From Leptolyngbya sp. SIO4C1 (GTDB lineage: Bacteria > Cyanobacteriota > Cyanobacteriia > Phormidesmidales > Phormidesmidaceae), in assembly GCA_010671975.1 (NCBI GenBank), contig JAAHIA010000203.1:1-8753 (forward strand): a stretch of DNA of 8,753 nucleotides, in the 5' to 3' direction. The notes below the pieces were generated by a model. That model did not search any database. It had not been told where the DNA came from and was given only the letters and a program-made list of their open reading frames with translations. Shown here piece by piece: positions 5,319 to 8,753 of the stretch (the first letter of the stretch is position 1; each line of letters starts with the position of its first letter). The translations under genes were made by a program, and so were the position numbers.

Positions 5319-5352
5319 GTCAGCGCCTTCAGTTAGCGCTAGGCGAGCTGAC
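5319..5352 (+). promoter_or_regulatory. Second stem-loop in the secE leader
   Basis: GTCAGCGCCT (5319-5328) pairs with AGGC (5341-5344) and GCTGAC (5347-5352), ten pairs with a 2-nt bulge and a 12-nt loop. An alternative pairing, AGCGC (5322-5326) with GCGCT (5336-5340), competes with it. The position, 34 nt before the preferred secE start, suggests untranslated leader rather than coding sequence. Confidence 0.45.
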
Positions 5353-5371
5353 CGTGACTCAAGAGGGCAGT

Positions 5372-5378
5372 AAGGAAG
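5372..5378 (+). promoter_or_regulatory. Ribosome binding site that decides the secE start
   Basis: AAGGAAG stands 8 nt before GTG at 5387. The upstream alternatives, TTG at 5306 and GTG at 5354, have no comparable site, so this favours the short form of SecE. Confidence 0.7.
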
Positions 5379-5386
5379 CGAGTATC

Positions 5387-5635
5387 GTGGTCAAAAAAGA
5401 AGCTAAGCAAGCAGCCAAGGCAGACAAAGGGGCGAATCAAAGCGGTTCGTCTGATGGCTTCAGCGCGGGTGACTTTTTGAAAGGCACTCAGGAAGAGCTA
5501 GGCAAGGTAGTCTGGCCAACTCGTCAGCAGCTGATCAGCGAATCAGCCGCCGTCATTTTGATGGTGGGCCTTTCAGCAACGCTGATTTATCTGGTTGACA
5601 AACTATTTGGTTGGGCTTCTAGACAGGTGTTCTAA
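5387..5635 (+). CDS. secE: Preprotein translocase subunit SecE
   Basis: Small clamp subunit of the SecYEG channel in the plasma (and probably thylakoid) membrane. The chosen start gives 82 residues, M-V-K-K-E-A-K, like other cyanobacterial SecE proteins. After a charged N-terminal stretch comes the amphipathic family helix FLKGTQEELGKVVWPTRQQL, with the signature W-P-T-R-Q, then a single membrane helix SESAAVILMVGLSATLIYLVD and a short tail. An in-frame TTG at 5306 would add 27 residues, but it has no ribosome binding site and the added codons coincide with a ten-pair inverted repeat, so I treat them as leader. The stop codon is directly followed by the nusG ATG, implying translational coupling. 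Confidence 0.92.
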   Translation: MVKKEAKQAAKADKGANQSGSSDGFSAGDFLKGTQEELGKVVWPTRQQLISESAAVILMVGLSATLIYLVDKLFGWASRQVF

Positions 5636-6271
5636 ATGACTTACGCATCGGACGATCCAAACTATTCAGAAGCCAACGGCTCTGAAGCTTCGGAAGAGAC
5701 TAAAAAGCCTAGAGCTCGCTGGTATGCGGTTCAGGTAGCTTCCGGGTGCGAAAAGCGGGTCAAGCTAAACCTTGAGCAGCGCATCAAGACGCTAGATGTA
5801 GCCAACCGGGTGTTTAGTATCGAGATTCCTCAAACGCCGGCCGTTAAGCTGCGGAAAGACGGTTCTCGTCAAAGCATTGAAGAGAAAGTATTTCCAGGCT
5901 ATGTGCTGATCCGCATGGTGCTCGATGACGATGTTTGGCAGGTGGTTAAGAACACGCCCCACGTGATCAACTTTGTCGGTGCCGAGCAGCGGCGCAGCTC
6001 TGGGCGCGGGCGCGGGCATGTCAAGCCGATGCCGCTCAGCCACGCGGAGGTAGAGCGCATTTTCAAGCAGACTCAGGAGCAAAAGCCGGTTGTCAAGGTA
6101 GACTTGGCCTCTGGTGATAAGATTCTGGTGCTCTCGGGTCCCTTTAAGGACTTCAGCGGTGAAGTCATTGAGGTGAGCCCTGAGCGCAGCAAGCTGAAGG
6201 CGCTGCTATCTATTTTCGGCCGCGATACGCCTGTCGAACTGGAGTTTAACCAAGTGCAAAAAGAGAGTTAA
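5636..6271 (+). CDS. nusG: Transcription termination/antitermination factor NusG
   Basis: Binds the RNA polymerase clamp and bridges it to Rho or the ribosome, modulating elongation and pausing. The 211-residue product has a 27-residue acidic, Ser-rich N-terminal extension, common in cyanobacteria. The NGN domain follows (about 28-118; RWYAVQVASGCEKRVKLNLE and the FPGYVLIRM motif at 86-94). A linker with a Gly/Arg-rich SSGRGRGHVKP is next, and then a KOW domain (about 153-209; GDKILVLSGPFKDFSGEVIEV). The start abuts the secE stop without spacer. rplK follows 3 nt after the stop. The order secE-nusG-rplK-rplA is widely conserved. Confidence 0.97.
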   Translation: MTYASDDPNYSEANGSEASEETKKPRARWYAVQVASGCEKRVKLNLEQRIKTLDVANRVFSIEIPQTPAVKLRKDGSRQSIEEKVFPGYVLIRMVLDDDVWQVVKNTPHVINFVGAEQRRSSGRGRGHVKPMPLSHAEVERIFKQTQEQKPVVKVDLASGDKILVLSGPFKDFSGEVIEVSPERSKLKALLSIFGRDTPVELEFNQVQKES

Positions 6272-6274
6272 TCA

Positions 6275-6700
6275 ATGGCGAAAAAGGTTGTTGCAATTAT
6301 CAAGCTAGCCATTCCGGCTGGAAAAGCTAACCCCGCACCGCCAATTGGTCCTGCGCTTGGTCAGCATGGTGTCAATATTATGGCGTTCTGCAAAGAATAC
6401 AACGCCAAGACCGCTGACAAAGCTGGACTGATTGTGCCGGTCGAAATTTCGGTTTTTGAGGATAGAAGTTTTACTTTTATTCTTAAAACGCCGCCGGCCT
6501 CGGTCTTAATCAAAAAGGCTGCCAAGGTAGAAAAAGGCTCGGGTCAGCCCAACCGTGAAAAGGTAGGATCTATCACGCGGGCTCAGCTGCAAGAAATTGC
6601 TGAGACGAAGATGCCTGACCTGAATGCTAATGATATCGAAGCTGCAATGAATATTATTGCGGGCACGGCTCGCAATATGGGCATTACGGTAGCAGACTAA
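6275..6700 (+). CDS. rplK: 50S ribosomal protein L11
   Basis: uL11 forms the base of the GTPase-associated centre with 23S rRNA, under the L10-L12 stalk. Its 141 residues match the family length. The N-terminal domain holds KLAIPAGKANPAPPIGPALG and HGVNIMAFCKEYN, the proline-rich helix region where thiostrepton binds. The RNA-binding C-terminal domain holds the segment KVGSITRAQLQEIAETKMPDL and ends IIAGTARNMGITV. The ATG lies 3 nt after the nusG stop, with GAGAG inside the end of nusG (6262-6266) as a probable ribosome binding site, so translation is likely coupled. Confidence 0.98.
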   Translation: MAKKVVAIIKLAIPAGKANPAPPIGPALGQHGVNIMAFCKEYNAKTADKAGLIVPVEISVFEDRSFTFILKTPPASVLIKKAAKVEKGSGQPNREKVGSITRAQLQEIAETKMPDLNANDIEAAMNIIAGTARNMGITVAD

Positions 6701-6720
6701 CCGTTTCTAAAAATTTTGTC

Positions 6721-6750
6721 GGGGGAGAAGAGATCCTTCGCTACTACCCC
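6721..6750 (+). promoter_or_regulatory. Hairpin with asymmetric internal loop before rplA
   Basis: GGGG (6722-6725) pairs with CCCC (6747-6750), and inside it GAAG (6727-6730) with CTTC (6736-6739) around a 5-nt loop. The two short helices are separated by an uneven internal loop (1 against 7 nt). The hairpin ends directly against the AAGGAG of rplA. L1 is known in other bacteria to repress its own mRNA at a site mimicking its rRNA target, two helices joined by an asymmetric loop. I infer a possible L1 site here from placement and shape only. Confidence 0.35.
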
Positions 6751-6756
6751 AAGGAG
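6751..6756 (+). promoter_or_regulatory. Ribosome binding site of rplA
   Basis: AAGGAG, six nt before the ATG at 6763, abutting the 3' arm of the preceding hairpin. Access to it could therefore depend on that fold. Confidence 0.75.
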
Positions 6757-6762
6757 TAAATC

Positions 6763-7476
6763 ATGGCTAAGAAAATATCCCGTCGCCTGAGAGAGTTGCA
6801 GGCCAAGGTTGAAGAGCGCCAGTATGAGCCGATGGAGGCAATGCAGCTGCTGACTGAAACAGCCACGGCTAAGTTTCCTGAGTCAGCTGAGGCTCATATT
6901 CGGCTAGGAATCGATCCTAAGTATACCGATCAGCAGCTAAGAACCACGGTAGCCCTGCCTAAGGGAACGGGGCAAACCGTGCGCGTGGCAGTGATTGCTC
7001 GCGGTGAGAAAGTGACTGAAGCTACCGATAGCGGCGCTGACATGGCGGGTTCAGAGGAGCTAATTGATGAAATCCAGAAGGGCATGATGGATTTTGATGT
7101 CCTGGTGGCGACGCCCGATATGATGCCCAAGGTGGCTAAGCTAGGTCGTCAGCTGGGTCCTCGCGGATTAATGCCTTCTCCTAAGGGCGGAACGGTAACC
7201 TTTGACCTGGCCCAGGCGATTGAGGACTTCAAGGCAGGTAAGCTGGAGTTCCGCGCTGATCGAACCGGGATTGTTCATGTTATGTTTGGTAAGGCTTCTT
7301 TTGCGCCCATCGATCTGCTAACCAACCTCAAGGCACTGCAGGAAACAATCGATCGCAATCGACCTTCCGGTGCTAAAGGGCGCTACTGGCGCAGCCTTAA
7401 CGTAGCAGCTACGATGGGACCGGCCATCCCAGTCGACTTTAGCGCACTCAGAGACTTGAAGCTATCTGAGCTTTAG
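6763..7476 (+). CDS. rplA: 50S ribosomal protein L1
   Basis: uL1 forms the mobile L1 stalk that gates release of E-site tRNA; in several bacteria it also represses its own operon. The 237-residue product has the two-domain family layout. Domain I is formed by the N- and C-terminal parts (AEAHIRLGIDPKYTDQQLR and GRYWRSLNVAATMGPAIPVD). Domain II lies in the middle (VRVAVIARGEKVTEA, DFDVLVATPDMMPKVAKLGRQLGPRGLMPSPKGGTV), with the conserved GPRGLMP-P-K loop. The ATG has a strong AAGGAG 6 nt upstream. It lies 62 nt after rplK and is probably cotranscribed with it; no terminator separates them. Confidence 0.98.
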   Translation: MAKKISRRLRELQAKVEERQYEPMEAMQLLTETATAKFPESAEAHIRLGIDPKYTDQQLRTTVALPKGTGQTVRVAVIARGEKVTEATDSGADMAGSEELIDEIQKGMMDFDVLVATPDMMPKVAKLGRQLGPRGLMPSPKGGTVTFDLAQAIEDFKAGKLEFRADRTGIVHVMFGKASFAPIDLLTNLKALQETIDRNRPSGAKGRYWRSLNVAATMGPAIPVDFSALRDLKLSEL

Positions 7477-7541
7477 GCTGACTTTGAGCAGGAGTCCAAC
7501 AGATTTTCAACTAAGCTTTCTAACGGAGAACTAGGCACTAT
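7477..7541. other. Start of the rplA-rplJ spacer, no clear signal
   Basis: Between the rplA stop and the L10 leader I see no terminator and no promoter with both hexamers well placed. TTTGAG (7483-7488) could pair with CTCAAA (7542-7547), competing with the closing helix of the L10 leader, which uses the same bases. rplJ may be read from upstream promoters or from a weak one here. Confidence 0.4.
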
Positions 7542-7686
7542 CTCAAACTCTGACAAGTTAATCAGGTGTCCAAAGACAGCAGGTGCTTAAGCTTAATATC
7601 CTGCCGAGGCATGCACCCAGTTTGAGCGCGCAGCAGTGCTGCTGCCTATTCTTGAACCAGCCTCGGCAAGCCAGTCGAGGCTTTTT
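7542..7686 (+). promoter_or_regulatory. Ribosomal protein L10 leader with attenuator
   Basis: The stretch GACAGCAGGTGC (7575-7586), then GCTTAAT and CCTGCCGAGG (7600-7609), matches the conserved core of the bacterial L10 leader, the mRNA site bound by the L10(L12)4 complex. GCAGG (7579-7583) pairs with CCTGC (7600-7604). CTCAAAC (7542-7548) pairs exactly with GTTTGAG (7620-7626) as the closing helix. A CAGCAG/CTGCTG hairpin (7631-7644) follows. TGCCGAGGC (7602-7610) is an exact complement of GCCTCGGCA (7660-7668), which also forms the 5' arm of the terminator at 7659-7686. So an antiterminator and a terminator are mutually exclusive, and the L10 core overlaps the antiterminator arm. By analogy with the Bacillus subtilis rplJL leader, excess L10-L12 would stabilise the core and favour termination. 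Confidence 0.85.
7659..7686 (+). terminator. Attenuator terminator in the rplJL leader
   Basis: AGCCTCG (7659-7665) pairs with CGAGGCT (7676-7682), extendable by G-T and C-G pairs inside the loop, followed by TTTT (7683-7686). It lies 77 nt before the rplJ start, inside the leader rather than after a gene, which fits conditional termination. Confidence 0.8.
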
Positions 7687-7746
7687 AAGTGCCTATCGTA
7701 AGAAATCGCCGTTAGAGAACCAGGCTTGCCCACAGTCCCCGCTTAA

Positions 7747-7756
7747 AAGGAGGTGA
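7747..7756 (+). promoter_or_regulatory. Exceptionally strong ribosome binding site of rplJ
   Basis: AAGGAGGTGA is a ten-base exact complement to the usual 3' end of bacterial 16S rRNA, 7 nt before the rplJ ATG. Other genes in this window have only four to seven matching bases or none. Confidence 0.85.
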
Positions 7757-7763
7757 GAATCGC

Positions 7764-8294
7764 ATGGGGAGAACGCTAGAAAACAAGAAGGAGATTGTCG
7801 CTGAGCTAAAATCGCTGCTGAGTGAATCTGAATCCATCTTCGTGATCGACTACAAAGGTCTGACGGTGGCAGAAATTTCCGATCTGCGCAACCGCATCCG
7901 TGAGAAGGGCGGCACTTGCAAAATTGCCAAAAATACCCTAATCAATATTGCCGTCGAAGGCGATGAAAACTGGCAGCCAGTGCAGGAGTTTCTTAAAGAT
8001 GCAACGGCGCTGCTGTTAACCAAAGAAGACATTGGTGGCGTCGTCAAGGAATATAAAAATTTCCAGAAAGCCACTAAGAAGACCGAGCTGCGCGGCGGCG
8101 TATTAGAAGGCAAAGTGCTCAGCAAAACTGAAGCTGAGGCGATGGCCGACCTGCCGAGCAAGGAAGAGCTGTACGCCAAGATTGCTGGTGCGCTCAACGC
8201 GCTGGCAACCAAGGTCGCTGTCGGCGTCAAGGAAGTGCCCGCGTCTATCGCTCGCGGCATTCAGGCCTATGCCGACAAAGAAGGCGGCGAATAG
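7764..8294 (+). CDS. rplJ: 50S ribosomal protein L10
   Basis: uL10 anchors the L7/L12 dimers of the ribosomal stalk to 23S rRNA beside L11. The 176-residue product has the family's N-terminal rRNA-binding domain (about 1-135; LENKKEIVAELKSLL, IFVIDYKGLTVAEISDLRNRIR, and the CKIAKNTL motif). The C-terminal helix follows (about 137-172; LYAKIAGALNALATKVAVGVKEVPASIARGI), to which L12 N-terminal domains bind. Two or three L12 dimers is typical; the number here cannot be read from sequence. Translation starts behind a very strong ribosome binding site. Expression is probably governed by the L10 leader and attenuator immediately upstream. rplL follows after 46 nt. Confidence 0.98.
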   Translation: MGRTLENKKEIVAELKSLLSESESIFVIDYKGLTVAEISDLRNRIREKGGTCKIAKNTLINIAVEGDENWQPVQEFLKDATALLLTKEDIGGVVKEYKNFQKATKKTELRGGVLEGKVLSKTEAEAMADLPSKEELYAKIAGALNALATKVAVGVKEVPASIARGIQAYADKEGGE

Positions 8295-8340
8295 CTGTCT
8301 GAGGCCGATTTTTAAACTTTAAGTAACTAAGGAGTTAGAA

Positions 8341-8727
8341 ATGTCTGCTGCAACTGATGAGATTTTAGAAAAGCTGAAGTCGCTGACGCTGCTAGAAGCG
8401 TCTGAGCTGGTCAAACAAATTGAGGATGCTTTTGGCGTTAGCGCAGCAGCCCCTGCTGGCGGCATGATGATGGCGGCCCCCGCAGGCGGCGCTGCTGCTG
8501 AAGAGGTAGAAGAGAAGACTGAGTTTGACGTTGTGCTGGATGAAGTGGGCGGTAATAAGATTGCCGTGCTTAAGGTAGTGCGTGCCCTCACTGGCCTTGG
8601 CTTGAAAGAGGCGAAAGAGATGGTTGAGTCTGCCCCCAAAGCTATTCAGGAAGGCGTCAACAAAGAAACCGCTGAAGAGTCGAAGAAGAAGATCGAAGAA
8701 GCAGGCGGCAAGGTTACGGTCAAGTAG
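8341..8727 (+). CDS. rplL: 50S ribosomal protein L7/L12
   Basis: bL12 is the multi-copy stalk protein that recruits and stimulates translational GTPases such as EF-Tu and EF-G. The 128-residue product has an N-terminal dimerisation domain (about 1-35; ILEKLKSLTLLEASELVKQIEDAFGV region), an Ala/Gly/Pro/Met-rich flexible hinge (about 36-58), and the globular C-terminal domain (about 59-128). The C-terminal domain carries KTEFDVVLDEVGGNKIAVLK, ALTGLGLKEAKEMVE and the terminal GGKVTVK; its L-G-L-K-E-A-K helix contacts the GTPases. AAGGAG at 8329-8334 lies 6 nt before the ATG. No terminator separates it from rplJ, so both share the leader-controlled transcript. Any terminator after it lies beyond the window. 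Confidence 0.98.
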   Translation: MSAATDEILEKLKSLTLLEASELVKQIEDAFGVSAAAPAGGMMMAAPAGGAAAEEVEEKTEFDVVLDEVGGNKIAVLKVVRALTGLGLKEAKEMVESAPKAIQEGVNKETAEESKKKIEEAGGKVTVK

Positions 8728-8753
8728 CCTCAGAGCAGCTGCTTCCAGGGCAC

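Noticed and set aside
5306..5386. N-terminal extension of SecE from TTG at 5306
   Set aside because: No ribosome binding site precedes the TTG, the added residues do not resemble SecE, and the stretch contains a ten-pair inverted repeat; GTG at 5387 has AAGGAAG and gives a family-typical start.
7850..8260. 136-codon minus-strand frame opposite rplJ, and similar antisense frames opposite rplA, rplL, nusG and pstS
   Set aside because: They lie wholly inside strongly conserved genes, lack ribosome binding sites and read as codon-bias shadows rich in Ser, Ala and Thr.

Overview
The window reads as a stretch of cyanobacterial chromosome. The evidence is the gene order rplS - trnW(CCA) - secE - nusG - rplK - rplA - rplJ - rplL, four copies of the cyanobacterial HIP1 octamer GCGATCGC, protein sequences of cyanobacterial type (the SecE, NusG, L19 and methionine aminopeptidase termini), and a candidate three-unit cyanobacterial Pho box in front of a PstS/SphX-type phosphate-binding protein. 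Genus cannot be fixed from the sequence; a filamentous or Leptolyngbya-like lineage is only a guess.

Layout. 1-417 is the 3' end of a SulP-family anion transporter (last membrane segment plus STAS domain). 418-699 is a structured intergenic region with a long imperfect hairpin (486-550), a smaller hairpin and the Pho box. pstS (700-1632) is closed by a strong intrinsic terminator. Next come two tandem same-strand genes (1720-2502 and 2766-3698) for TonB-like proteins: both have one N-terminal membrane segment with the same histidine/proline pattern and a long Pro/Ala-rich linker, but their C-terminal domains differ. The second runs convergently, 9 bp apart, into map (3708-4544, minus strand). 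map is divergent from the translation block that fills the rest of the window.

Translation block. rplS (L19) is followed 14 nt later by tRNA-Trp. After a 197-nt spacer with two strong inverted repeats come secE, nusG, rplK and rplA, tightly packed. A 287-nt spacer then holds an L10 leader with an attenuator-type terminator, followed by rplJ and rplL, which encode the ribosomal stalk. The block links protein export (SecE), transcription elongation (NusG) and the L1/L11/L10/L12 parts of the large subunit. Most spacers in it carry inverted repeats placed where autogenous control would act. The best supported is the L10 leader.

No CRISPR array, insertion sequence, integrase, toxin-antitoxin pair or defence gene is visible. 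The least explained parts are the tandem TonB-like pair, the hairpin between the SulP gene and pstS, and the secE leader.
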